Source of the DNA: Streptomyces polyasparticus
GTDB lineage: Bacteria > Actinomycetota > Actinomycetes > Streptomycetales > Streptomycetaceae
Assembly (NCBI RefSeq): GCF_014493765.1
Contig: NZ_JACTVJ010000004.1
Span: forward strand, 496,001 to 560,000
Direction of reading: 5' to 3'
Length of the DNA: 64,000 nucleotides
Part shown: positions 52,240 to 60,520 of the stretch, piece by piece
Position numbering within the stretch: the first letter of the stretch is position 1
Layout: every line of letters starts with the position of its first letter
Translations under genes and position numbers: made by a program
Notes under the pieces: model-generated
What the model was told of the DNA's origin: nothing
Databases searched by the model: none
Seen by the model: the letters and a program-made list of their open reading frames with translations, nothing else

Positions 52240-53586
52240 TCAGCGCGACAGTCGCTTCAGGAGCATCACAGAGGGCACGGGACGCGCCCCGGCCTTGGCC
52301 ACCCCGTCGGCGACCTCCCGGTCCGTGGAGACCACCGTCACGGGCCGTCCCGGGGGTTCCGCGCGCACCAGCTGGCGGATCAGTTCGTCGGCCGTCACGC
52401 CGGGCTTGGAGAACAGCACCCGCACTCCGCGCGGCGGCGCGAGCAGGACGGGCGCGGCCAGTTCGGCCCCGTCGAAGACACAGGTGACCTCGGCGCCGGT
52501 CTGCGCCGCGAGCGCGGAGAGGCCGCCGAGCAGCCGTAGCCGCTGCTTCTCCAGGGGCATGGTGGGATAGCCCGTCTTCGTCACGTTGTAGCCGTCGACC
52601 ACGAGATGGGCCTGCGGCAGCGCGAGCAGCTGGTCGAGGATCGCCGGATCGGCCTCGGACAGGGCGCGTGCCGCGATGTCCTTGGGCGACATCCGGCCGG
52701 GCTCGACCGCGTCCACCGTCTCGGCGGGCCGTACGTCCACGGGCGGCAGCGCGAGTTCACGGCGCAGGCCCTGGGCCGACTCCAGGAGGGTGTCGAGCAG
52801 CAGCCGCACCCGCATGTCCTCGATCGACCGGCCCTCGCGCACCGCCTTGCGGCTGGCCTCCAGGGCGGACTCCGCCTCCGCGAGCCGGGCCTTGAGCCGC
52901 CGCGACTCGCTCTCGGCGGCGGACTGCGCGGTGTGCGCCTCGGCACGCTGGGCGTCGAACTCGGCCTGCGCCTTGCGCAGCGCGGCCTCGCCCCGCTTGA
53001 CGTCGCTGACCGCGCTGCGCAGCTTGCGGTGAAGCGATTCGGCTTCCTTCTTCGCCGACTCCAGCTCGCAGCGCAGCCGTTCGGTCTCGGTGCGGGTGTG
53101 CTCCTGGGCGGCGGCCAGCTCCGCGCGCAGCCGGTCGAGCTCGGCCCTGGTCTCCTCGTCGGCCCGCTCGGACTCGGCGCGCTGCGCCTCCTCACCCGCG
53201 GCGGTGACCAGCTTGACCCAGCCGACGGGACGAAGGACATAGGCCGCGGCCGCCACATCGAGCAGATCCGCGGCCGGCGGCGGCGACCCCGAGTCGAGGG
53301 CGCCGGCGAGCTCGGGCTGGGTCTCTCTGAAGCGTTCGCCGATGCGCTGGCGGAACAGCGGGTCGGACTCGAGCGCCGAGGCCATCGCATTGCCGGCGAA
53401 CTTCAGCCGCCGCGACGGCGTGAACCGCGCGTACTGGCGCAGCTGCGCGGGCAGTTCCGTCATCGTCAGGGAGCCGAAGCCCTCCGAGGTGAGCGCGATG
53501 ACTCTGCGCCGTACACCTTCGGGCAGCGGGCGGTCGAGCACCTCAGCGGCGCCGTCGCCCGGCTCCCCGCCCTGGTTCTCCACCAT
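52240..53586 (-). CDS. NYN-domain (PIN-like) RNA-binding/nuclease protein
   Basis: 448 aa. Residues 1-110 contain RQYARFTPSRRLKFAGNAM and are helical; 130-260 are a coiled coil rich in Ala, Glu and Arg. The C-terminal part (about 310-448) holds HLVVDGYNVTKTGYP, TCVFDGAELA, VLFSKPGVTADELI and VTVVSTDREVADGVAKAGARPV, the YacP/NYN fold with conserved acidic residues of a metal-dependent RNase. Common in actinomycetes, often as an RNA-processing protein; the precise substrate is unknown. It is followed at the 5' side by a zinc-ribbon gene on the same strand. Confidence 0.87.
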   Translation of the reverse strand: MVENQGGEPGDGAAEVLDRPLPEGVRRRVIALTSEGFGSLTMTELPAQLRQYARFTPSRRLKFAGNAMASALESDPLFRQRIGERFRETQPELAGALDSGSPPPAADLLDVAAAAYVLRPVGWVKLVTAAGEEAQRAESERADEETRAELDRLRAELAAAQEHTRTETERLRCELESAKKEAESLHRKLRSAVSDVKRGEAALRKAQAEFDAQRAEAHTAQSAAESESRRLKARLAEAESALEASRKAVREGRSIEDMRVRLLLDTLLESAQGLRRELALPPVDVRPAETVDAVEPGRMSPKDIAARALSEADPAILDQLLALPQAHLVVDGYNVTKTGYPTMPLEKQRLRLLGGLSALAAQTGAEVTCVFDGAELAAPVLLAPPRGVRVLFSKPGVTADELIRQLVRAEPPGRPVTVVSTDREVADGVAKAGARPVPSVMLLKRLSR

Positions 53587-53619
53587 CCGTCACCCCAAAT
53601 TCCGTGGGGGCGGAACTCC

Positions 53620-53859
53620 TCAGGAGCCCGCGCCCGGCCTGTCCACCAGTTCGACCTGGTCCTGTGCGTTGCACCAGCGGCACCGCACCGACTCGATGGT
53701 CTCACTGACCACCTCGCGCTCCTCCACCTTCGGCTCACCGGCCAGGTCGAGATGGACGTACTCCACGACCTTCGAGGAACGCGTCACGTCGAAGCGCGTG
53801 AGGTTGCCGCAGAGCGTGCAGCGCCAGCGGGTCTCGGCGGTAGGCAGGGGAACCGTCAT
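53620..53859 (-). CDS. Small zinc-ribbon protein
   Basis: 79 aa from the ATG at 53859 (MTVPLPTAETRWRCTLCGNL). Two CxxC knuckles (CTLCGN and CRWCNA) build a zinc ribbon; the middle segment is acidic with a VVEYVHLDLAGEP strand. 33 bp separate it from the NYN-domain gene and the two are likely co-transcribed, so it might bind the same RNA or protein partner. No known function. Confidence 0.8.
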   Translation of the reverse strand: MTVPLPTAETRWRCTLCGNLTRFDVTRSSKVVEYVHLDLAGEPKVEEREVVSETIESVRCRWCNAQDQVELVDRPGAGS

Positions 53860-54029
53860 GGTGGCGGGGCGCCTTTCGGGTGGCTTTCGCATCGGATCCG
53901 CAAGGGATCGCACTCCCCGTAACCCTACGGCCTGGCGGGGTGCCGTGCGGACGCCGCCCGGAGTTCGGACGCTGATCACACCGGCGAGGCGGTCTATGCA
54001 CATCGGTCCCGTTCCGTCAGGATCTGTGC

Positions 54030-54815
54030 ATGATCACCAAGCCCGGAGCGGTCGGCCAGAGCCTGCGCACATCGGCCGCGCGGATCCTTTCCGGGCGCGG
54101 CCCCTTGGTCACGTACGGCCTGATCGCCCTGTGCTGCGCGGTGTTCGTCCTCTCCCCCGCCGCGGGCCTCAATCCGGCGTACGGCACCGGCGACGCACTC
54201 CTCGCCGCGCAGCGCACCTTCTTCGCGCGCTGGGGCGTGATCCCGGCCGAGCTGCTCAGCGGCTCGCCGCGGGCCGCGATCACCCCGGTGACCGCGCTGT
54301 TCGTGCACGGCAGCTGGCTGCATCTGCTCGGCAACATGCTCTTCCTGTACGTCTTCGGCGGCATGGTCGAGGAACGGCTCGGGCATCTGCAGTTCGCGCT
54401 GTTCTATCTGGGCTGCGGCGCACTGGCCCTGTTCGTGTACGCGCTGGCCAACGCCGGCTCCACCCAGACCCTGGTCGGGGCGTCCGGAGCGATCTCCGCG
54501 GTGCTCGGCGCGTTCCTGAAGCTGTTCCCCAAGGCCCGGGTCACCAGCCTGCTGCCCTTCCTCTTCTTCCTGCCGCTGCGCTTCCCGGCCTGGATCGTGC
54601 TGCCGTTCTGGGTGACGCTGCAGTGGCTGGCGGCGCAGCGCGCCGAGAACGGTCCGGGCGTCGCGTATCTGGCACATCTGGCGGGCTTCTCGCTGGGGTT
54701 CCTCTACGCGTGGGGCCGTTATGCACGCAAGGATCGCCGTCCTTCCCGTACGTCTAAAGTGAAAGGGCCCGCCGGGCACAGGGCGCCGGCCAGCGAGGGA
54801 GACAGTCAGCCGTGA
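54030..54815 (+). CDS. Rhomboid family intramembrane serine protease
   Basis: 261 aa with six to seven membrane helices. The catalytic dyad is S152 in GASGAIS and H216 in LAHLAGFSLGFLY; HGSWLHLLGNMLFLYVFGG is the loop-helix signature. Cleaves membrane proteins within the bilayer. A basic cytoplasmic tail follows. The gene is coupled (GTGA overlap) to a downstream Lrp/AsnC ligand-binding domain gene. Substrate unknown. Confidence 0.92.
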   Translation: MITKPGAVGQSLRTSAARILSGRGPLVTYGLIALCCAVFVLSPAAGLNPAYGTGDALLAAQRTFFARWGVIPAELLSGSPRAAITPVTALFVHGSWLHLLGNMLFLYVFGGMVEERLGHLQFALFYLGCGALALFVYALANAGSTQTLVGASGAISAVLGAFLKLFPKARVTSLLPFLFFLPLRFPAWIVLPFWVTLQWLAAQRAENGPGVAYLAHLAGFSLGFLYAWGRYARKDRRPSRTSKVKGPAGHRAPASEGDSQP

Positions 54816-55093
54816 TCACCGCGATCGTGCTCATCAAGACCAGCGTGGACCGGATCCCGGAGATCGCCGAGTCCATCGCCGCCCTCGACAGCGTCAGCGA
54901 GGTGTTCTCGGTGACGGGCACGTACGACCTGATCGCGATGGTCCGTGTCCACCAGCACGAGAACCTCGCGGACATCATCCCCGGCAAGATCAGCAAGATC
55001 CCGGGCGTCGAGGCCACGGACACGCATGTGGCGTTCCGTACGTACTCGCAGCACGACCTGGAGGCGGCCTTCGCCATCGGGCTCGACAACTGA
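54812..55093 (+). CDS. Stand-alone Lrp/AsnC ligand-binding (RAM) domain protein
   Basis: 93 aa from the GTG at 54812, overlapping the rhomboid stop. It lacks the helix-turn-helix and consists of the alpha/beta RAM fold only: ITAIVLIKTSVDRIPEIAESIAALDSVSEVFSVTGTYDLIAMVRVHQHENLADIIPGKISKIPGVEATDTHVAF. Such single-domain proteins bind amino acids and may modulate full-length Lrp regulators. The coupling to a rhomboid protease is typical in Streptomyces but unexplained. Cytoplasmic. Confidence 0.9.
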   Translation: MITAIVLIKTSVDRIPEIAESIAALDSVSEVFSVTGTYDLIAMVRVHQHENLADIIPGKISKIPGVEATDTHVAFRTYSQHDLEAAFAIGLDN

Positions 55094-55106
55094 CGAGGCA
55101 TGTGGC

Positions 55107-55138
55107 GCAGATGAAGACTTCTTCATCTGCGGCTCATC
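55107..55138. promoter_or_regulatory. Inverted repeat and direct repeat upstream of the two-component operon
   Basis: 11-bp arms GCAGATGAAGA/TCTTCATCTGC around CT (55107-55130) overlap a direct repeat TTCATC-N5-CTCATC (55122 and 55133, 11-bp period). The same direct repeat recurs at 57784, before the transporter. A likely binding site of the OmpR-type regulator encoded here. Confidence 0.6.
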
Positions 55139-55172
55139 CTGGGCGCGGGGTCGCGGGCGCACCCTGGGGGGC

Positions 55173-55448
55173 ATGGCTTTCTCGCACCGCATAGCAACCC
55201 TCGCCGCCGTGGTGGCGATCCCCCTCGGCATCGCCGCGACGAGCTACGCCCTGACCGACAGCCCTCAGACCCCCAAGGTGCCGCCGAAGGTCGAGCTCGA
55301 CAACAGCACGTCGGGGACGCCTTCTTCGCCGTCGCCCTCGGCGACGGCGGGCACGAAGAGTCCCGGTGCGGACCCGAGCGACGAGGTCGTCTCCCGGCCC
55401 CCGGTGGACGACGACGATGACGAGGACGACGACCGCGACGACGGGTGA
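55173..55448 (+). CDS. Small secreted acidic protein
   Basis: 91 aa from the ATG at 55173 (MAFSHRIATLAAVVAIPLGIAATSYAL). The signal peptide is followed by a Ser/Thr/Pro linker and a tail of Asp with few Glu (DDDDDEDDDRDDG), so it is probably an exported, calcium- or cation-binding peptide. It is the first gene after the repeat described above and precedes the sensor kinase by 49 bp, so it may be sensed by or regulated with the kinase. Not recognised. Confidence 0.7.
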   Translation: MAFSHRIATLAAVVAIPLGIAATSYALTDSPQTPKVPPKVELDNSTSGTPSSPSPSATAGTKSPGADPSDEVVSRPPVDDDDDEDDDRDDG

Positions 55449-55497
55449 TCCCGCCGGCCGACGGCCGGCCCCGGCCCATGACGACGTTTCGAGCACG

Positions 55498-57087
55498 ATG
55501 AGCGACAACAGTCCGCAGGAGCGGATATCCGAGGCCGGGCGGTCCGCGCCGGCGGACCGTTCCTCGTCGCCCTGGCGGCTCTCCGCACGTCTGCGCATCC
55601 TCCTGTGGCTGCTCGCCGTGATGGCGGTGGCGCTCGCGGCGGTGGCGGGCACCACCCGCTCGATCCTCCTGCGCGATGTGGACCAGCGCGTCTCCCTGCT
55701 GCTCAGCCAGGAGGCGAACGAGTTCAAGAACTTCGTCGAGGTCGGCAGGGACCCGGCGACGAACAAGCCCTTCACGGACACGCGTGAGCTCCTGAAGGTC
55801 TTCCTGGAGCGCCAGTACGCCGATCCCGACGAGGAGTTGCTCGGCCTGATCGCGCGCGAGCACGACCCCGACCCGGCGCGGCTCGCCCAGGAGCGCGAGG
55901 TCCGCGCCGACTACGCCCTCTACGACGACGACGCGTCCCGCCGGCAGATCTTCGACTCCCCCGCGTCCACCGGCACCCTCGAGCGCCCGTCGGGCGAGGT
56001 GCGGTGGGCCAAGGTCGAGGTCGCGCTGCGCGGCCAGGAGGCACAGGCCGCGTTCGTCGTGGCCTTCCACCCCGCACACGACCAGGCGCGCGCCGACCAG
56101 GTGTTCCGGGTGCTGCTCGCGATCTCCGGTGTGGCCCTGGTGATGACGACAGGTATCGGCTGGGTGGTGGCGGGCCGCATCCTCAAGCCCGTACGTCTGG
56201 TCCGTACGACGGCCGCGCAGCTCACCGAGCAGGATCTGACCCGGCGGATACCCGTGCAGGGCAAGGACGACGTGGCCGCGCTCGCCGAGACCTTCAACGG
56301 CATGCTCGACCGCCTCGAGCGGGCCTTCGCCGCGCAGCGGCAGTTCGTCGACGACGCGGGCCATGAACTGCGCACGCCCATCACGATCGTGCGCGGCCAC
56401 CTGGAGCTGATGGGCGACGATCCGGCCGAGCGCGAGGAGACGGTACGGATCGTCACCGACGAACTCGACCGGATGAGCCGGATCGTCGAGGACCTGCTCC
56501 TGCTCGCGAAGGCCGAGCGGCCCGACTTCGTCACTCCCGAGCCGGTGCAGCTCGCCGAACTCACCGCCGATGTCTACGTCAAGGCCCGTACGCTCGGCGA
56601 CCGCGACTGGCAGCTGGCCGAAGTGGCCGACTGCGAGGCCGCGTTGGACCCGCAGCGGGTCACCCAGGCCATGGTCCAGCTGGCGCAGAACGCCGTGCAG
56701 CACACGGCCGCGGGCGAGACCATCCGGATCGGCTCGCGGACGCGCGGCCCGCTCGTCGAGCTGTACGTGGCCGACTCCGGCCCCGGCGTACGGCCGCAGG
56801 ACGCCGAGCTGATCTTCGAGAGGTTCCGCCGCGGGACCACACGACGGGCCGCGTCCGGCGGCGCCGGGCTCGGCCTGTCCATCGTCAAGGCGATCGCCGA
56901 GGGCCACCGGGGGCGCGTGGTGCTGCGGCGGACCGAGGGCGGCGGCGCCACCTTCGTCCTGGCGTTCGGCCCGGCTGATCCATCCGGTCCCTCCGGTCCG
57001 CGGGACTCCCCCGATGCGCACGTCCCGCGCGACTCGCACACCCCGCGCAGCACCTACGTCCCGTACGGAAAGGGAAGTTCACGATGA
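55498..57087 (+). CDS. Sensor histidine kinase, OmpR/MprB type
   Basis: 529 aa from the ATG at 55498. Membrane helices at about 31-54 and 203-225 flank a 150-residue extracytoplasmic domain. HAMP domain follows (226-280). HisKA has H289 in DDAGHELRTPITIVRGHLELMG, then N box AQNAVQHTAAG, G1 VADSGPGVRP and G2 ASGGAGLGLSIVKAIAEGHRG. It phosphorylates the response regulator that overlaps its stop (ATGA). Possible partner of the small secreted protein upstream. Signal unknown; no citrate or phosphate sensor motif is evident. Confidence 0.92.
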   Translation: MSDNSPQERISEAGRSAPADRSSSPWRLSARLRILLWLLAVMAVALAAVAGTTRSILLRDVDQRVSLLLSQEANEFKNFVEVGRDPATNKPFTDTRELLKVFLERQYADPDEELLGLIAREHDPDPARLAQEREVRADYALYDDDASRRQIFDSPASTGTLERPSGEVRWAKVEVALRGQEAQAAFVVAFHPAHDQARADQVFRVLLAISGVALVMTTGIGWVVAGRILKPVRLVRTTAAQLTEQDLTRRIPVQGKDDVAALAETFNGMLDRLERAFAAQRQFVDDAGHELRTPITIVRGHLELMGDDPAEREETVRIVTDELDRMSRIVEDLLLLAKAERPDFVTPEPVQLAELTADVYVKARTLGDRDWQLAEVADCEAALDPQRVTQAMVQLAQNAVQHTAAGETIRIGSRTRGPLVELYVADSGPGVRPQDAELIFERFRRGTTRRAASGGAGLGLSIVKAIAEGHRGRVVLRRTEGGGATFVLAFGPADPSGPSGPRDSPDAHVPRDSHTPRSTYVPYGKGSSR

Positions 57088-57749
57088 ACCGGATCCTCAT
57101 CGTCGAGGACGAGGAGCGCATCGCCTCCTTCGTGGAGAAGGGCCTGCGCGCCAACGGCTTCACCACGACGGTCGTCCCGGACGGCGAGACCGGCTTCGAC
57201 TACGCGCTGACCGGCGGCTTCGACCTGGTGGTCCTGGACATCGGACTGCCCGGCAAGGACGGGTTCACCGTCCTGCGCCAGCTGCGCGAGGCCCGCGCCA
57301 CCGTCCCGGTGATCGTGCTCACCGCCCGCGATTCGGTGGGCGACGCGGTGGCCGGCCTGGAGGGCGGCGCCGACGACTGGATGACCAAGCCGTTCCGCTT
57401 CGAGGAGCTGCTCGCGCGGGTACGGCTGCGGCTGCGCACCGCCGCCCGCGCCCCCGAGGTGACCCTGCTCAAGAGCGGTGACCTCTCGCTCGATCTGCGC
57501 ACCCGCAGGGCTCGCGCCGAGGACCGCACGGTCGATCTCACGGCCCGCGAGTTCGTGCTCCTCGAACTGTTCCTGCGCCATCCCGGCCAGGTCCTGTCGC
57601 GCGAGCAGATCCTGTCGCACGTCTGGGGGTACGACTTCGACCCCGGGTCCAACATCGTCGACGTCTACGTACGGGCGCTGCGCAAGAAGCTCGGTGCGCG
57701 GCACGTGGAGACGGTGCGGGGCATGGGGTACCGGCTGCCCTCCGTGTGA
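57084..57749 (+). CDS. OmpR-family response regulator
   Basis: 221 aa. The receiver has the acidic pocket E8/D9 and phosphoacceptor D52 (LVVLDIGLPGKDGF), T/S switch (LTARDS) and K (TKPFRFEEL). The winged helix spans about 125-221: RRARAEDRTVDLTAREFVLLELFLRHPGQVLSREQILSHVWG and NIVDVYVRALRKKLG. It overlaps the kinase gene by 4 bp. It should bind the 11-bp-phased TTCATC/CTCATC repeats before the secreted-protein gene and the transporter; this is inference from their positions. Confidence 0.93.
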   Translation: MNRILIVEDEERIASFVEKGLRANGFTTTVVPDGETGFDYALTGGFDLVVLDIGLPGKDGFTVLRQLREARATVPVIVLTARDSVGDAVAGLEGGADDWMTKPFRFEELLARVRLRLRTAARAPEVTLLKSGDLSLDLRTRRARAEDRTVDLTAREFVLLELFLRHPGQVLSREQILSHVWGYDFDPGSNIVDVYVRALRKKLGARHVETVRGMGYRLPSV

Positions 57750-57783
57750 CGGGCGGAGCACCGGGCAGGCGGGTGAACTTTCC

Positions 57784-57811
57784 TTCATCCACGGCTCATT
57801 GAGGGCTCACC
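57784..57811 (+). promoter_or_regulatory. Three 11-bp-phased direct repeats before the transporter
   Basis: TTCATC (57784), CTCATT (57795) and CTCACC (57806) are spaced exactly 11 bp, one helical turn, on the same strand. The first two match the pair at 55122/55133. They lie 23-50 bp before the transporter start, so they probably overlap its promoter. Confidence 0.6.
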
Positions 57812-57833
57812 GCCGAGCACAACGCTGTTCACC

Positions 57834-59291
57834 GTGACACTGAACGTACGGCAGACAGCAACCCTCGTGGTGGCCCTCAGCATCTGCGGGCTGCTCCTGG
57901 TCCCCACCAACTTCCCGGGCCTGGACGGCGACGCCCGCCTCACCCTCGCGGTGTTCGCCCTGGCGACCTGTGCGTGGATCGGCACCCCGATCGACGACAC
58001 GTACATCGCCCTCGGCGCCGGGCTCGCGCTCACCGCGACCGGAGTGATCAGCAGCGAGACGCTGTTCGGGACGCTCGGCGACGAGACCGTGTGGCTGCTG
58101 ATCTGCGCGTTCGTGCTCGCCGCCGCCGTACGGCGCACCGGGCTCGCGGGCCGGGCCGCGGCGTTCCTGGTCAGCGGGGCACGAGGGGGGTCCCCCCTGT
58201 CCGAGCGAAGCCGAGGACGCGGGGGAGTACGGCAGTTGACCCATCTCACCACCGCGGCGCTGGTCGTCACCGCCTTCGCGGTGCCCGCGACCTCGGGCCG
58301 CGCGGCCCTCGCGCTGCCGGTGTTCCTCGCCCTGGCCAAGGTGCTCGGTGACCGCAAGCGGGTCGTCGTCATGCTGGCGCTGCTCTTCCCGACGGTGATC
58401 CTGCTGTCGGCGGTCGCCACGCTGATCGGCGCCGGAGCCCATCTGATCACCGTGAACGTCCTGTTCGAGGCGACCGGCGAGCAGATCGGCTTCACCCAGT
58501 GGCTGCTTCTCGGCCTGCCGCTGGCCGTCACGTCCTCCCATCTGGCCGCGGAGGCCGTCCTGTTGACGATGACCCGGCGCGAGGACCGGACCGGGCCCGT
58601 CCGGATCACCGCGACCCAGATACAGGAGCACAGCGAGCAGCCGGTCACGGGCCCGCTCAGCACCGAGGAGACCCGCTGCGCCCTGCTGCTCGGCACGGTG
58701 GTCCTGCTGTGGTGCAGCGAGCCCCTGCACCAGGTGCCGCCCGCCGTGGTCGCGCTGATCGGCGCGGTCGTCGCGTCCTCCCCGGCCCTCGGCACCGTAC
58801 GCCTGAAGGACGCACTGAAGACCGTGCCATGGCCACTGCTGCTCTTCATGGCGGCCACGATGGCGATGGGTGTCGCGCTCGCCGACTCGGGCGCGGCGAA
58901 GTGGCTGGTCGGCGGGTTGCCGAGCGGTCTTTCCCCGGCGGTCTTCCTCGGCGTGGTGATCGCCGTCAGCACGGCCGCGCACCTCGTCCTGCAGTCCCGC
59001 TCTGCCCGCTCCTCGGTCCTGGTCCCGCTGGTGGTGGTCGCCGCCGTGGGCGCCGGTGTGAACCCGGTGGCCGCCGCACTCGCCTCGACCGCCGCTGCCG
59101 GGTTCTGCCACACGCTGCCCGCGTCCGCCAAGCCGGTCACGCTCTTCGCCGACATCCCCGGCACACCCACCTACAGCCCGCGCGACCTGCTGCGCCTGTC
59201 CGCGGTCCTGGCCCCGCTGACGGCGGCGCTGGTGCTCCTGTTCGCCCTCGCGGTCTGGCCCTTGCTCGGCGTGCCCGTACTCGCGCCGTGA
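57834..59291 (+). CDS. SLC13-like (DASS/ArsB-type) anion transporter
   Basis: 485 aa with about 11-12 membrane helices from the GTG at 57834. The first (ALSICGLLLVPTNFPG) and DARLTLAVFALATCAWIGTPIDDTYIALGAG match the start of the divalent anion:Na+ symporter/ArsB-NhaD superfamily. FAVPATSGRAALALP and LPASAKPVTLFAD correspond to the two SNT/SAT-like hairpins. Substrate likely a carboxylate, sulfate or other anion. Residues about 117-131 (GGSPLSERSRGRGG) come from a palindromic repeat inserted in frame. A two-component system precedes it and glycerate kinase follows 71 bp later, suggesting glycerate or related acid uptake. Confidence 0.82.
   Translation: MTLNVRQTATLVVALSICGLLLVPTNFPGLDGDARLTLAVFALATCAWIGTPIDDTYIALGAGLALTATGVISSETLFGTLGDETVWLLICAFVLAAAVRRTGLAGRAAAFLVSGARGGSPLSERSRGRGGVRQLTHLTTAALVVTAFAVPATSGRAALALPVFLALAKVLGDRKRVVVMLALLFPTVILLSAVATLIGAGAHLITVNVLFEATGEQIGFTQWLLLGLPLAVTSSHLAAEAVLLTMTRREDRTGPVRITATQIQEHSEQPVTGPLSTEETRCALLLGTVVLLWCSEPLHQVPPAVVALIGAVVASSPALGTVRLKDALKTVPWPLLLFMAATMAMGVALADSGAAKWLVGGLPSGLSPAVFLGVVIAVSTAAHLVLQSRSARSSVLVPLVVVAAVGAGVNPVAAALASTAAAGFCHTLPASAKPVTLFADIPGTPTYSPRDLLRLSAVLAPLTAALVLLFALAVWPLLGVPVLAP
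58184..58227. repeat. Dispersed palindromic element inserted in the transporter frame
   Basis: GAGGGGGGTCCCCCC at 58184, a CCGAGCGAAGCCGAGG core and a closing GCGGGGGAG at 58219-58227 form the typical 44-bp streptomycete intergenic repeat. Here it keeps the reading frame and encodes a Gly/Arg/Ser-rich loop between two membrane helices. Confidence 0.7.
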
Positions 59292-59362
59292 CCCGCCCCG
59301 GCCCAACTCCCCCCACCCCGTACGTCTTCCAAGGCCTCACCCATCCCGCCAAGGAGCCCGTC

Positions 59363-60517
59363 ATGATCACCCGAGTCGCCATCGCCCCCAGCGGCTTCAA
59401 GGAGTCCCTCTCCGCCGAGACCGCCGCCGAGGCGATCGCCGAGGGCGTACGACGCGTCGTACCCGAGGCCGAAGTCGACCTGATCCCGCTGGTGGACGGC
59501 GGCGAGGGCACCGCGGCCACGCTCGCCGCGGGCACTCCGGGCGGGCGGCTCGTGCGCACCAGGGCCACCGGCCCGGTCGGCTCCCTCGTCGGCACCCACT
59601 TCGCGCTGCTCGGCCCGGACACCGCGGTCGTCGAGATGGCCGCCGTCGCGGGCCTGGCCCTCGTCCCGCACCACCTGCGCGACCCGGGCGCCACCACCAC
59701 GTACGGCGTCGGCGAACTGATCCGCGCCGCCCTGGACACGGGAGTACGCCGCATCCTCGTCGGCTGCGGAGATTCCGGTACGTCGGACGGCGGGGCCGGT
59801 GCACTGCAGGCCCTGGGGGCACGTCTCCTTAACGCAGAAGGCAGCGCACTCCCGTACGGCGGAGGCGCCTTGACGCGACTCGACCGCATCGACCCGACCG
59901 GCCTCGACCCGCGCCTGAAGGACACGGAGCTGCTCGTGGCCTGCAACCCCTTCAACGTCCTGTGCGGCGAGCGCGGCGTCGCCCGCGTCTTCGGACCGCA
60001 GAAGGGCGCGAGCCCCCGGCAGGTCGAGGAGCTCTCGGCGGCACTCGACCGGTGGGCGTCCGTGCTCGAACGTGACCTGCCGGTCGACCTGGATCTGCGC
60101 GAGGGCCCCGGCACCGGCGCCTCCGGCGGCCTCGGCGCCGGCCTCGCCGCACTCGGCGCCCGGCTGCTCCCCCGCTTCGACGTCCTCCTCGACCACCTGG
60201 ACCTGGACGCCCGGCTGGCCCGCGCGGACCTCGTACTCACCGCCGAGGGCGCGCTCGACTTCCAGAGCCCGCGCGGCAAGGTCCCCGCCGAGGTGGCCCG
60301 GCGCGCCAAGCTCTCCGGCCGCCCGGTCCTGGTCCTCGCGGGCACCATCGGCGAGGGCGCCCACCACATCCGCGCCTCGGGCGTGGACGCCTACAGCGGC
60401 ATCCTGCCCGCTCCCGTATCGCTGCCGGAGGCGCTGGGCCGGGGCGGCGAGTTCCTCACGGACGCGACGGAGCGGGCGCTGCGGATGGTGCTCCTGGGGG
60501 CGCGCCTGGCCGCATGA
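59363..60517 (+). CDS. glxK: Glycerate kinase (GlxK family)
   Basis: 384 aa from the ATG at 59363 with AAGGAG 7 nt upstream. Signatures: IAPSGFKESLSAETAAEAIAEG, LVDGGEGTAATLAA, VEMAAVAGLALVP, CGDSGTSDGGAGALQALGA, LLVACNPFNVLCGERGVARVFGPQKGAS and LTAEGALDFQSPRGKVPAEVARRA. It phosphorylates D-glycerate with ATP, leading glyoxylate or serine carbon into glycolysis. Read with the transporter, 71 bp behind it, so the pair may import and activate glycerate. Confidence 0.93.
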   Translation: MITRVAIAPSGFKESLSAETAAEAIAEGVRRVVPEAEVDLIPLVDGGEGTAATLAAGTPGGRLVRTRATGPVGSLVGTHFALLGPDTAVVEMAAVAGLALVPHHLRDPGATTTYGVGELIRAALDTGVRRILVGCGDSGTSDGGAGALQALGARLLNAEGSALPYGGGALTRLDRIDPTGLDPRLKDTELLVACNPFNVLCGERGVARVFGPQKGASPRQVEELSAALDRWASVLERDLPVDLDLREGPGTGASGGLGAGLAALGARLLPRFDVLLDHLDLDARLARADLVLTAEGALDFQSPRGKVPAEVARRAKLSGRPVLVLAGTIGEGAHHIRASGVDAYSGILPAPVSLPEALGRGGEFLTDATERALRMVLLGARLAA

Positions 60518-60520
60518 AAG

